NCBI GenBank assembly: GCA_022564055.1
Contig: JADFMD010000003.1
Coordinates: 1-64,000 of the forward strand
DNA length: 64,000 bases
Source: Gemmatimonadota bacterium
GTDB taxonomy: Bacteria > Gemmatimonadota > Gemmatimonadetes > Longimicrobiales > Gaopeijiaceae
Direction: 5' to 3'
Shown: positions 7,797-15,878 of the stretch, piece after piece
How the letters are laid out: every line of letters begins with the position of its first letter
Numbering within the stretch: position 1 is the first letter of the stretch
Program-made: the position numbers and the translations under genes
The notes under the pieces: model-generated
Databases searched by the model: none
Told to the model about the DNA's origin: nothing
The model's input: only the letters and a program-made list of their open reading frames with translations

Positions 7797-9538
7797 CCGA
7801 CCGAGGATCACCGCTCCCTTCGACGTGGATTCCCCGCGATCTCTACCAGGGACCGGCCCAGCCGGCGCCCGGGGTGCTCAAGCTCGACGGAAACGAGGGT
7901 AATCCTCCACCACGCAGGCTCCTCGAGGATCTGGCGGCGGCGGACCTGTCCCTGGTCCGGGATTATCCCGACGCCCGTCCCCTGGAGTCCCAGATCGCCG
8001 AACGCCTCGGCGTGGATCCGGCACGGGTCGTCGTGACCGCCGGTGCCGACGAGGCGCTGGATCGGATGTTCCGGGCCTATCTGGCGCCTGGTCGACGCCT
8101 GGTGCTTCCGGTTCCGGCGTTCGAAATGATGTACCGCTTCGCAGCCGTGGCCGGTGGGGAGATCCAGCCCGTGCCATGGACGGGCGCCTTCCCGACCGAC
8201 GACGTGATCGCCGCGCTAGCCGGGGACGTGTCACTCGTCGTGATGATCTCGCCCAACAACCCGACGGGGTGCACGGCCACCGCAAGCGATCTCGAACGCG
8301 TCGCCGAGGCGGCGTCCAAGGTGGACTGCGGAACGGCCTTCGGGGCGATGGTCGTCCTCGACCACGCCTACGTGGAGTACTCGGATCAGGATCTCACGTC
8401 CGTGGCTCAGAATTTCGACAACGTCGTGACCGTGCGCACGTTTTCGAAGGCGTGGGGATTGGCGGGCTGCCGCGTGGGCTACGCCGTTGCGGCCCCCGAA
8501 GTCGCCACCCTCCTCCGTAACGTGGGGAGCCCTTTCCCGGTCGCGGGACTCTCGTTGGCCGCGGTCCGGGCACAGCTGAAGACGGGCGAAGCGGCGTTGG
8601 GGGAGCACGTACTGGCCGTTCGAGCGGGACGGGACCGCCTCACGGAAACGCTCGACCGACTGGGCGTCGAAACCAGCCCGTCTCAGGGTAATTTCGTGTT
8701 CGGTGACTTCGGCGCGCGCTGCGATTTCGTTCTCAACGGACTGAACGCGTTGGGGGTGCGTGTGCGACGATTCCCACACCGCCCCGAGATCGCAGACTCC
8801 CTGCGGATCACCGTGCCGGACCACGCGGAGCCGCTGAACCGGCTTCTCGAGGCCCTGGAAATCTGCCTCGCGCCCCAGGCCCTCCTCTTCGACCTGGACG
8901 GGGTGATCGCGGACGTGGAGGAGTCGTATCGGCGGTGCGTACTCGAAACGGCCGGCACTTTTGGGGTGGAGGTCACGCGAGAGGAGTTGGCCACCCTGGT
9001 CCTCGCGGGTGACGCCAACAACGACTGGGTGTTGACGCAACGCATCCTCGCCGGGCGCGGCGTCGAGGCGTCGCTCGACGCTGTTACGGAAGCCTACCAG
9101 CAGGTCTACCTCGGCACGTCGACGTCACCGGGGCTACGGGAATCCGAACACCTCCTGGTGGCGCGTGACGTGCTTTCGGGTCTCGCAGACCGACTGCCAC
9201 TCGCCATCGTGACCGGGCGGCCCCGCGAGGAGGCCGAATGGTTCCTCGAGAGGGAAGGCCTGACAGACCTCTTCCAGGCCGTCGTTTGCATGGAGGACGG
9301 CCCGCTCAAGCCCGACCCGGCGCCGGTTCGCTCGGCCGCCTCCAGCCTCGGCGTGGAGCGCGCCTGGATGATAGGCGACACGCCCGACGACATCCGCGCC
9401 GCGGCGGCGGCGGGCGCCGTACCCATCGGCGTCGTAGCACCCGGACCCGACCCTGAGGCCAGTGCCATGGCCCTGCGCGAAGCGGGAGCCGCCACGGTAA
9501 TCGCCACAGTTGATGACCTGATGCAGCTGCTACCATGA
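7793..9538 (+). CDS. hisC: histidinol-phosphate aminotransferase fused to a HAD phosphatase
   Basis: 581 residues. Residues 1-360 are a HisC-type class I/II aminotransferase: KLDGNEGNPP, ISPNNPTG, and the PLP lysine in TFSKAWGLAG (about 219). From 362 onward a HAD subfamily IA phosphatase follows: nucleophile motif LLFDLDGVIADVEES (Asp about 367), motif II IVTGRP, KPDPAPV, and motif IV MIGDTPDDI. No other histidinol-phosphate phosphatase is seen in this otherwise complete operon, so the HAD half is the natural candidate for that activity. That makes one protein for two steps that are interrupted by neither cofactor nor gene boundary. E. coli instead fuses a different HAD class to HisB. ATGA overlap with hisG. 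Confidence 0.9.
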   Translation: MTDRGSPLPSTWIPRDLYQGPAQPAPGVLKLDGNEGNPPPRRLLEDLAAADLSLVRDYPDARPLESQIAERLGVDPARVVVTAGADEALDRMFRAYLAPGRRLVLPVPAFEMMYRFAAVAGGEIQPVPWTGAFPTDDVIAALAGDVSLVVMISPNNPTGCTATASDLERVAEAASKVDCGTAFGAMVVLDHAYVEYSDQDLTSVAQNFDNVVTVRTFSKAWGLAGCRVGYAVAAPEVATLLRNVGSPFPVAGLSLAAVRAQLKTGEAALGEHVLAVRAGRDRLTETLDRLGVETSPSQGNFVFGDFGARCDFVLNGLNALGVRVRRFPHRPEIADSLRITVPDHAEPLNRLLEALEICLAPQALLFDLDGVIADVEESYRRCVLETAGTFGVEVTREELATLVLAGDANNDWVLTQRILAGRGVEASLDAVTEAYQQVYLGTSTSPGLRESEHLLVARDVLSGLADRLPLAIVTGRPREEAEWFLEREGLTDLFQAVVCMEDGPLKPDPAPVRSAASSLGVERAWMIGDTPDDIRAAAAAGAVPIGVVAPGPDPEASAMALREAGAATVIATVDDLMQLLP

Positions 9539-9566
9539 ATTCAACCCTCCCTTCGGAGAAGCTGAC

Positions 9567-10166
9567 ATGACTCCCCGAAATGCCACGATCGATCGCAAGA
9601 CCCGTGAGACCGAAATCAGCGTCACCCTCGAGCTGGACGGAACGGGCTCGTCGGATGTCCAGACGGGCATCGGCTTTCTCGACCACCTGCTCGACGCCCT
9701 CGCTCGCCACGGCCGATTCGACCTCGAGCTTCGCTGCAAGGGGGATCTTCAGATCGACGACCATCACACTGCAGAGGATTGCGGGCTGGCACTGGGCAGC
9801 GCCCTCCAGGAGGCGCTCGGCGACCGGGCGGGAATCACACGTTTCGGGTACGCCTACGCGCCCCTGGACGAGGCACTCGCGCGTGCGGTCGTGGACATCT
9901 CCGGGCGGCCCTTCGCTAGAATCGACCTGGGGCTCACGCGCGAGCGCCTGGGCGCCTTGTCGTGCGAGAACGTTCCGCATGTGCTGAGCTCCCTGGCCAC
10001 CGCGGCGGGCATCACCCTCCACGTCGACGTGATCAGGGGCGACAACGACCACCACCGCGCCGAGGCGGCCTTCAAGGCCGTGGCGCTCGCGCTCCGGGCG
10101 GCGGTGAGTGCGTCGGGCTTCGACGACGTCCCGTCCACGAAGGGCACGATCGGGGGCGTCGGGTGA
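9567..10166 (+). CDS. hisB: imidazoleglycerol-phosphate dehydratase
   Basis: 199 residues, the length of a monofunctional IGPD. It dehydrates imidazole glycerol phosphate to imidazole acetol phosphate. Diagnostic metal-binding motifs are FLDHLLDALARHG, DDHHTAEDCG near the middle, and GDNDHHRAEAAFKA near the C-terminus. The C-terminus ends STKGTIGGVG, close to the family consensus. There is no fused phosphatase, consistent with the HAD domain being attached to HisC here. SD GGAG lies 8-9 nt before ATG 9567; 28 bp separate it from hisC. Confidence 0.95.
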   Translation: MTPRNATIDRKTRETEISVTLELDGTGSSDVQTGIGFLDHLLDALARHGRFDLELRCKGDLQIDDHHTAEDCGLALGSALQEALGDRAGITRFGYAYAPLDEALARAVVDISGRPFARIDLGLTRERLGALSCENVPHVLSSLATAAGITLHVDVIRGDNDHHRAEAAFKAVALALRAAVSASGFDDVPSTKGTIGGVG

Positions 10167-10221
10167 CCCTGATGCCGAATTCCGTCCCACTTACCACACG
10201 ATCCCCCCGAGGCGACACCTC

Positions 10222-11727
10222 GTGAGCGATTCGACCACGGCGCCTGCGCCGACGTCCGAGGAGTACCGCGTTGCGATCATCGACTCGGGCGTGGCCAACC
10301 TCGCGGCCGTCGAGAGCGCTCTGAACGCCCTGGGCGTCGAGTATGCGATCACCGGGAATCCCAAGACGGTGCTCGAGGCAACCCACGCGGTTCTCCCAGG
10401 CGTAGGGCGGTTTTCGGCGGGCATGGAGACGCTTCGTCGCGATGGCCTCGACGAGGCAGTGCACGAGGTCCACGAACGAGGGACACCGCTCCTCGCCGTC
10501 TGCCTGGGCATGCAGATGCTCGGGGCCGGGAGTGACGAGAGCCCGGACACACCGGGACTCGGCATCGTGCCCGGCCGGTTCCAGCGGTTGCCCGACTCGG
10601 TGCGCGTACCCCACCTGGGGTGGAATCAGGTGCGCGCCGATGACGGCTCCGGTCTGCCGAGCGGTACCGCGGCCTTTGCCAACTCGTTCTACTTGCCGAA
10701 GCCACCGAGCGGGTGGTGTGCCGCGTGGACGACCCACGGAGCGACCTTCGTTTCGATGCTCGCCCAGGGCCGGACCCTCGCGTGCCAGTTCCACCCGGAG
10801 CTCTCCGGACCGTTCGGGATGGGGCTCATCCGGGACTGGCTCAGCGGGAAGCTTCCGGCGCGAGCCGGAGGACAGGCGGCTGAAGGCGGGAGATCGGCTG
10901 AAACCCCCACCGAGGGCGATGGCGGCCGCGGGGGCCCGGCCAAGGAGGAGGGCAAAGGCCGCACGGTGTGGCGCGAGGTTGCACCCCGCATCGTCCCCTG
11001 TCTCGATGTGAAGGACGGGAGGGTGGTGAAGGGCATCCGCTTCCAGAACCTCCGCGACGCCGGTGATCCCGCCGACCAGGCCGAAGAGTACGAACGCCAA
11101 GGGGCGGACGAGATCGTCATTCTCGACATCGGGGCCTCCCCCGAGGGGCGCGAAACGCAACGCGAAACGGTGCGCGCCGTGCGACGGCGCATCCACATCC
11201 CGCTCACGGTCGGCGGCGGCGTCCGAAGCGTGGACGACGCGCGGGGCCTCTTGGCGGCGGGCGCCGACAAGGTGAGCGTCAACACCGCCGCCGTCCGGGA
11301 TCCGAGCCTGCTGAAGCGGCTGAGCCAGGCGTTCGGCACACAGTGCGTGGTGTTGGCCATCGACGCACGCCGATTGGGCGACAGCTGGGACACCCTGGTT
11401 GTGGGCGGGAGGGAGGCGACCGGTATCGACGCGATCGAGTGGGGACGCGAGGGCGCGCGCCTCGGCGCCGGTGAGATCCTGCTCACGAGTTGGGACCGGG
11501 ACGGGACCCGCGCGGGCTGCGACGTGGAGTTGCTCGAGGCCATGCGTGAGGCGGTGGATGTGCCGGTCATCGCATCCGGCGGCATCGGCACACCGGACGA
11601 CGTGGCCGCGGCATTCCGAGCCGGTGCCAATGCGGTCTTGGCCGCATCGGTCTTTCATGATGGAGACCTCACGGTAGGGCAGATCAAGACTTACGTATCA
11701 GAGCAAGGACTGGCAGTGCGCCTATGA
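10222..11727 (+). CDS. hisHF: imidazole glycerol phosphate synthase, HisH-HisF fusion
   Basis: 501 residues from GTG 10222 (GAGG about 9 nt upstream). Residues 11-215 are the HisH class I glutaminase: VAIIDSGVANL, nucleophile Cys in LLAVCLGMQM (about 94), and His/Glu in CQFHPEL. A Gly/Glu-rich linker (about 215-250) leads into HisF, a TIM barrel with VPCLDVKDGRVVKGI, VGGGVRS, AIDARR and ASGGIGTPDD; both catalytic aspartates are present. Bacteria normally keep these subunits separate; the fused arrangement recalls eukaryotic HIS7. It converts PRFAR + glutamine to IGP and AICAR. ATGA overlap with the next gene. Confidence 0.93.
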   Translation: MSDSTTAPAPTSEEYRVAIIDSGVANLAAVESALNALGVEYAITGNPKTVLEATHAVLPGVGRFSAGMETLRRDGLDEAVHEVHERGTPLLAVCLGMQMLGAGSDESPDTPGLGIVPGRFQRLPDSVRVPHLGWNQVRADDGSGLPSGTAAFANSFYLPKPPSGWCAAWTTHGATFVSMLAQGRTLACQFHPELSGPFGMGLIRDWLSGKLPARAGGQAAEGGRSAETPTEGDGGRGGPAKEEGKGRTVWREVAPRIVPCLDVKDGRVVKGIRFQNLRDAGDPADQAEEYERQGADEIVILDIGASPEGRETQRETVRAVRRRIHIPLTVGGGVRSVDDARGLLAAGADKVSVNTAAVRDPSLLKRLSQAFGTQCVVLAIDARRLGDSWDTLVVGGREATGIDAIEWGREGARLGAGEILLTSWDRDGTRAGCDVELLEAMREAVDVPVIASGGIGTPDDVAAAFRAGANAVLAASVFHDGDLTVGQIKTYVSEQGLAVRL

Positions 11728-13130
11728 TCATTCCCAGCATCGACCTCATGGATGGACGCGCGGTTCAGCTGCGCCGAGGCAAGGAGTTCGTCCTCGACGG
11801 AGGCGATCCGTTCGAGCGGCTCGAGGAGTTCTCCGTGGCGGGCGAGGTGGCGGTCGTCGACTTGGACGCAGCCATGGGAAAGGGGTCCAATGCCGAGATC
11901 ATGCGCGAGTTGGTCCGGCAGGCACCCTGCCGCGTCGGTGGCGGAATCCGGGATATCGACACCGCTCTGGCCTGGCTGGATGTAGGGGCGGAGCACGTGG
12001 TCATCGGAACAGCAGCCTCCGTGGATTTCTGCTCCCAGTTACCGCGGGACCGGGTGATCGCCGCCGTCGACGCCGAGGCCGGAAGGGTGGTGGTGGAGGG
12101 TTGGCAAACCCAGACCGAGCACGGCGTGATCGATCGGATTAAAGAACTGACGCCGGTCGTGGGCGGCTTCCTGCTGACCCAGGTGGAGTATGAAGGGGGG
12201 ATGTCGGGGTGGAACGAAGATCTCGTCGAGGAGGCCGTTCAGGCCGCTGGCTCCGTGCGTATTACAGCGGCGGGAGGGATCACCACCGCCGAAGATGTAG
12301 GTCGGCTGGATCAACTGGGTGCCGACGCCCAGGTGGGGATGGCCCTCTATACGAACCGCATGAGCCTGGGCGAGGCGGTCGGCGCCCCCTTGGTCAAAGC
12401 GATCGACGGACGACTCTGGCCCACCGTCGTGTGCGATGAAGAGGGGCACGCCCTCGGGCTGGTGTGGAGCACACGGGAGAGCGTCGAGGCGGCGGTGGGG
12501 GAAAGGCGGGGAATCTACTGGTCCCGCTCCCGGGACTCGCTGTGGATCAAGGGCGAGACCTCCGGGGCCACCCAGGAGCTGCTTCGCGTGGAGTTGGACT
12601 GCGACCGCGACGCTCTCCGCTTCGTGGTTCGCCAGCACGGCTCCGGATTCTGCCACACGGGAACCCCGGGTTGCTGGCCGACCCCTTTTACGCTCTCCTC
12701 GCTCTCGGACGTCATCGCACGTCGTGGCCGGGAGGCACCGGAGGGGTCCGGGACGGCCAAACTCATGGGAGACCCCGCCCTTCTCGCGTCCAAGCTTCGG
12801 GAAGAGACGGAGGAACTCATCCAGGCGCTTCAGGCCGATGAGGCCGGATCCGGGGATGTGGAAAGCGACAACGCTCCGACGGAGGATTCTATGGAGCGGG
12901 CACATGACTCGAAGGAGCAGGCGCCGCAGCGGGCGAACGAAGTGATCCACGAAGCGGCCGACCTGCTCTATTTCACGCTTGTCGCGGCGGCGAGCCGCGG
13001 CGCCGGTGTCGACGCACTCCGCCGGGAGCTCGCTCGGCGCAGCCTCCGGGTGGGGCGGCGTCCGATGACGGCGAAGTCCGAAGTGGCTCAGTCCGACCAG
13101 GCCAAGTCCGACGACGGAAAGAATCCATGA
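11724..13130 (+). CDS. hisAIE: HisA-HisI-HisE trifunctional fusion
   Basis: 468 residues. Residues 1-225 are HisA, the ProFAR isomerase: IIPSIDLMDGRAVQLRRG, RVGGGIRD, AAVDAEAG, AAGGITTAEDV. Residues about 230-325 are HisI, phosphoribosyl-AMP cyclohydrolase: GIYWSRSRDSLWIKGETSG, DCDRDALRF, and zinc Cys in GFCHTGTPGCW. Residues about 345-450 are HisE, PR-ATP pyrophosphatase: KLREETEELIQAL and HEAADLLYF. The HisE helices are separated by an acidic insertion of about 30 residues (GSGDVESDNAPTEDSM onward), and the tail is Lys/Ser/Asp rich. HisI-HisE fusions are common; joining HisA as well puts steps 2, 3 and 4 in one chain. It overlaps both neighbours by 4 nt. Confidence 0.92.
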   Translation: MIIPSIDLMDGRAVQLRRGKEFVLDGGDPFERLEEFSVAGEVAVVDLDAAMGKGSNAEIMRELVRQAPCRVGGGIRDIDTALAWLDVGAEHVVIGTAASVDFCSQLPRDRVIAAVDAEAGRVVVEGWQTQTEHGVIDRIKELTPVVGGFLLTQVEYEGGMSGWNEDLVEEAVQAAGSVRITAAGGITTAEDVGRLDQLGADAQVGMALYTNRMSLGEAVGAPLVKAIDGRLWPTVVCDEEGHALGLVWSTRESVEAAVGERRGIYWSRSRDSLWIKGETSGATQELLRVELDCDRDALRFVVRQHGSGFCHTGTPGCWPTPFTLSSLSDVIARRGREAPEGSGTAKLMGDPALLASKLREETEELIQALQADEAGSGDVESDNAPTEDSMERAHDSKEQAPQRANEVIHEAADLLYFTLVAAASRGAGVDALRRELARRSLRVGRRPMTAKSEVAQSDQAKSDDGKNP

Positions 13131-14395
13131 GCCAGCCACTTCTCCCTCGTCGCAGCGTCGAGGAGTTTCGAGCCCGGAACCGCGGTGGGGTGCCGCCAGA
13201 AATTCTTGAGGAGGCCGCGGTCATCGTGGAGGCCGTACGCTCCGGCGGCGAGGAGGCGCTGAGAGAATACGCCACCCGTTTCGAGGACTGTGCACCCGAC
13301 GCACCCCTCTATCTGACCCGGGAGACTCTGCAGGGCCGTTTGGATGAGCTCCCCGAAGACGAGCGGAACCGCCTCGAGAGGATCTGCGAGCGAATCCGAG
13401 CCTTCGCCCAGTCGCAGCTGGGGGCGCTCGCCCCGTTGGACACTCCGGTACCCGGTGGGCGAGCCGGCCACCGTATCGATCCGGTCGAGGCCGCGGGGTG
13501 CTACGCGCCGGGCGGCCGCTATCCCCTGCCCTCCTCGGTGCTCATGACCGTGGTCACCGCGAGGGCGGCCGGTGTGCGATCCGTGTGGGTCGCGAGCCCC
13601 CGGCCGGCCCCAATCACACTGGCGGCGGCGGCAGTAGCCGGTGCCGACGGCGTCCTGGTCGCGGGCGGAGCCCACGCGATCGCGGCTCTGGCGTTCGGGG
13701 TCGGCCCCATTCCGCCGAGCGATGTCGTGGTGGGGCCCGGAAACCTGTACGTGACCGCCGCGAAGCAACTGCTCGCCGGAGAGGTCCGGATCGACATGCT
13801 CGCCGGGCCCTCGGAGCTGGTGGTCATCGCCGACGCCGCAGCCAACCCCGCCTGGGTCGCGGCGGACCTATTGGCACAGGCTGAGCATGACCCCGATGCG
13901 TTGCCGATCCTGATCTCGCTCGACCCGGAGTTCCCCTCCCTGGTCGAGCGAGAAATCGAACGGCGGCTCGACGACCTGCCGACCGCGCCCACGGCAAGGG
14001 AAGCGCTCGCGAATGGCGGGGTGATCGTGCGCGAAACCGAGGAGGAGGCCTGTCTAGCTTGCGACGACATCGCGCCCGAGCACGTGCAGCTCTCGGTGTC
14101 GGACCCCGAAACCTGGCCGGAACGACTCCATCATTACGGCGCCCTCTTCATCGGTGAGCGCGCCGCAGAGGTGTTCGGGGACTATGGGGTCGGGCCCAAC
14201 CATGTCCTTCCCACCGGGGGGACCGCCAGAGCGCGAGGCGGGCTTTCCGTCCTGGACTTTCTTCGAGTGCGGACATGGATCCGCGCGGATTCGGATCTCG
14301 ATCCCGACCTGATCGAGGATGTCGCGTGGTTCGCCAGACAGGAGGGGCTCGAGGCCCACGCCAGAGCCGCGGAGATCAGGCGCCGCGAAGGGTAG
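13127..14395 (+). CDS. hisD: histidinol dehydrogenase
   Basis: 422 residues, typical length. It carries out the last two NAD+-dependent oxidations from histidinol to histidine. Motifs: GCYAPGGRYPLPSSVLMT, VVVGPGNLYVTAAKQLLAG, IDMLAGPSELVVIAD, LLAQAEHDPDA, NDE-type region ACDDIAPEHVQL, and GPNHVLPTGGTARARGGLSV with zinc-binding His. The ATG overlaps the hisAIE stop by 4 nt. It is the last gene of the operon. With it all ten histidine activities are accounted for in six genes. A perfect 12-bp hairpin lies 33 bp downstream. Confidence 0.95.
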   Translation: MSQPLLPRRSVEEFRARNRGGVPPEILEEAAVIVEAVRSGGEEALREYATRFEDCAPDAPLYLTRETLQGRLDELPEDERNRLERICERIRAFAQSQLGALAPLDTPVPGGRAGHRIDPVEAAGCYAPGGRYPLPSSVLMTVVTARAAGVRSVWVASPRPAPITLAAAAVAGADGVLVAGGAHAIAALAFGVGPIPPSDVVVGPGNLYVTAAKQLLAGEVRIDMLAGPSELVVIADAAANPAWVAADLLAQAEHDPDALPILISLDPEFPSLVEREIERRLDDLPTAPTAREALANGGVIVRETEEEACLACDDIAPEHVQLSVSDPETWPERLHHYGALFIGERAAEVFGDYGVGPNHVLPTGGTARARGGLSVLDFLRVRTWIRADSDLDPDLIEDVAWFARQEGLEAHARAAEIRRREG

Positions 14396-14427
14396 GGCAC
14401 GGAGCAGGAAGCGCCGAACCTGAACGA

Positions 14428-14467
14428 AACATCCCCCTGCGGCCGCTCAGCGCCACAGGGGGATGTT
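14428..14467. terminator. 12-bp hairpin between convergent operons
   Basis: AACATCCCCCTG (14428-14439) is perfectly complementary to CAGGGGGATGTT (14456-14467), with a 16-nt loop. It lies between the end of hisD and the end of the leftward gene at 14494. No T-run follows on either strand, so it may be a bidirectional terminator helped by Rho or an mRNA 3'-end stabiliser. Confidence 0.5.
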
Positions 14468-14493
14468 CGATCCTGGTGGACCGGAGAAAAACC

Positions 14494-15855
14494 CTAGAAG
14501 CTGTCTCCCTGGTCGTCGGCCGCGGGGCGTGCCTTCCTCGCCGCGACCTGCCTGTCGAATTCGTCCTGCTCCAGGTAGGTCACGTCCACCCATGCGTGGG
14601 CCATCTCATCGACCGTCCGGTCCCCGTATCCGACCCACTGCCGATAATCCGGGTTGTTGGGATTCGATTCGGTGTTGTCGTGCCACGCCGTGATTACGAG
14701 GGTCGTGCCCTTCGGAAGCAAAGGAGCCACGTCTTCCTCGTAGACGTAGTTGATGTGCCATTGCCACTGGAAGTTGTCCACGGAACTGAGCAATTCCTTG
14801 CGGCCATCGGGATAGATCGCCTCGATCGACATCGCCTTGCCGCGCATGTGCATGTGCGGCTGGAAGTTCTCCAGGCGGGCGGGCGCCTGCATCACATGGA
14901 AGTTCTGCGTCACGCTCACCTGTCCCGGCGGAATGTCGAGCTCCTCGTCGACCGCCTGGAACAGGTTCAGAATGGTGCGGTTCTCAGGCACATAGCCTTC
15001 CGGGTAGAAATACACGCCGAGCTCGACCACGTTGTCCACCACCTCTTCGCCAATCGCGTGCATGTGGATCTCCCAGCTGATCCGGGAGCCCGGCAGCATC
15101 AGTTTGCCCGCGTCCTCCGGGAAGACCTCGCCGACCTTGCCGACCGCCCATTCCATGAACAGGAAGTCGCGCACCCCCGCGTCAGTCGCCGTGCTCGCGA
15201 GGCCCGCTATCCCACCCTCCTCCCTCTGAAGGAGGAAAGTGAGGGCGTGGTGGACAATCCTCCGTCCATCCGGATAGGCGGGCTTCATCTCGATCGCACG
15301 CACCCAACGCGGCTCCGTGAGCCCCGTCTCGACGGTCGGCCGGAACCACTTGTCCTGCGTCACGGCCGCCAACGTGTAGGGCTCGGACTTGATGATCAGG
15401 TCCGGCTCACCGAAACGATCCGCGAGCTGCCAGCGGTTCGGATCCGGGAACTCCATCGGCGGTGGCTCGTCCGCCGCGTCGCCGTACACAGCACCCTGAT
15501 CCACCCAGGTGACGATCGTCTCGATCTGCTCGTTGGTAAGGCCACGGTCGTTCTTGAAGCCCTGAATGCCCACCGTACGGTTGATGTGGTACGGAGGCAT
15601 AATACGGTTCGCGACTTTCATCTTGATCAGCGGCGCGTAGGTCCGCACCTGCTCGTAGGTCAGCAACGACATCGGCGCCACCGAGTTCGGCTGATGACAG
15701 ATCTGGCACTTCTGCTGGAGGATCGGCGCCACGTCCCGCGCGTAGGTGACTTCCGCGTCCTGCGCCATGAGATCCGCCGCCGGCAGGGCGACCATGGCCA
15801 TCACTCCGAACGCGACGCCAATAAGGAGCACGCGGCTGACTTTCGTCTCTGTCAT
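14494..15855 (-). CDS. exported c-type cytochrome / Cu type II monooxygenase-like protein
   Basis: 453 residues from ATG 15855 (SD GAGAGG, 8 nt). A signal peptide (VSRVLLIGVAFGVMAMVAL, cleaved near LMAQD) precedes a haem-binding CQICH in VAPILQQKCQICHQPN, which belongs to a short cytochrome-c-like segment ending about residue 110. The remaining ~340 residues have HHALTF, IHMHAIGE, FQPHMHMRGK and WQWHINYVY, a His pattern resembling ascorbate-dependent type II copper monooxygenases (PHM-like) in multi-domain bacterial proteins. Redox activity in the periplasm is supported; the substrate is unknown. It sits 23 bp downstream of the secreted gene at 15879-16736 on the same strand, and the two are probably co-transcribed. 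Confidence 0.75.
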   Translation of the reverse strand: MTETKVSRVLLIGVAFGVMAMVALPAADLMAQDAEVTYARDVAPILQQKCQICHQPNSVAPMSLLTYEQVRTYAPLIKMKVANRIMPPYHINRTVGIQGFKNDRGLTNEQIETIVTWVDQGAVYGDAADEPPPMEFPDPNRWQLADRFGEPDLIIKSEPYTLAAVTQDKWFRPTVETGLTEPRWVRAIEMKPAYPDGRRIVHHALTFLLQREEGGIAGLASTATDAGVRDFLFMEWAVGKVGEVFPEDAGKLMLPGSRISWEIHMHAIGEEVVDNVVELGVYFYPEGYVPENRTILNLFQAVDEELDIPPGQVSVTQNFHVMQAPARLENFQPHMHMRGKAMSIEAIYPDGRKELLSSVDNFQWQWHINYVYEEDVAPLLPKGTTLVITAWHDNTESNPNNPDYRQWVGYGDRTVDEMAHAWVDVTYLEQDEFDRQVAARKARPAADDQGDSF

Positions 15856-15878
15856 GGGTCGAACCTCTCTTTTCGTGT

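Noticed and set aside
10072-11658. Long minus-strand open frame opposite hisHF
   Set aside because: GC-rich antisense shadow with His/Arg/Gly bias and no SD or family similarity; the plus-strand fusion is unmistakable.
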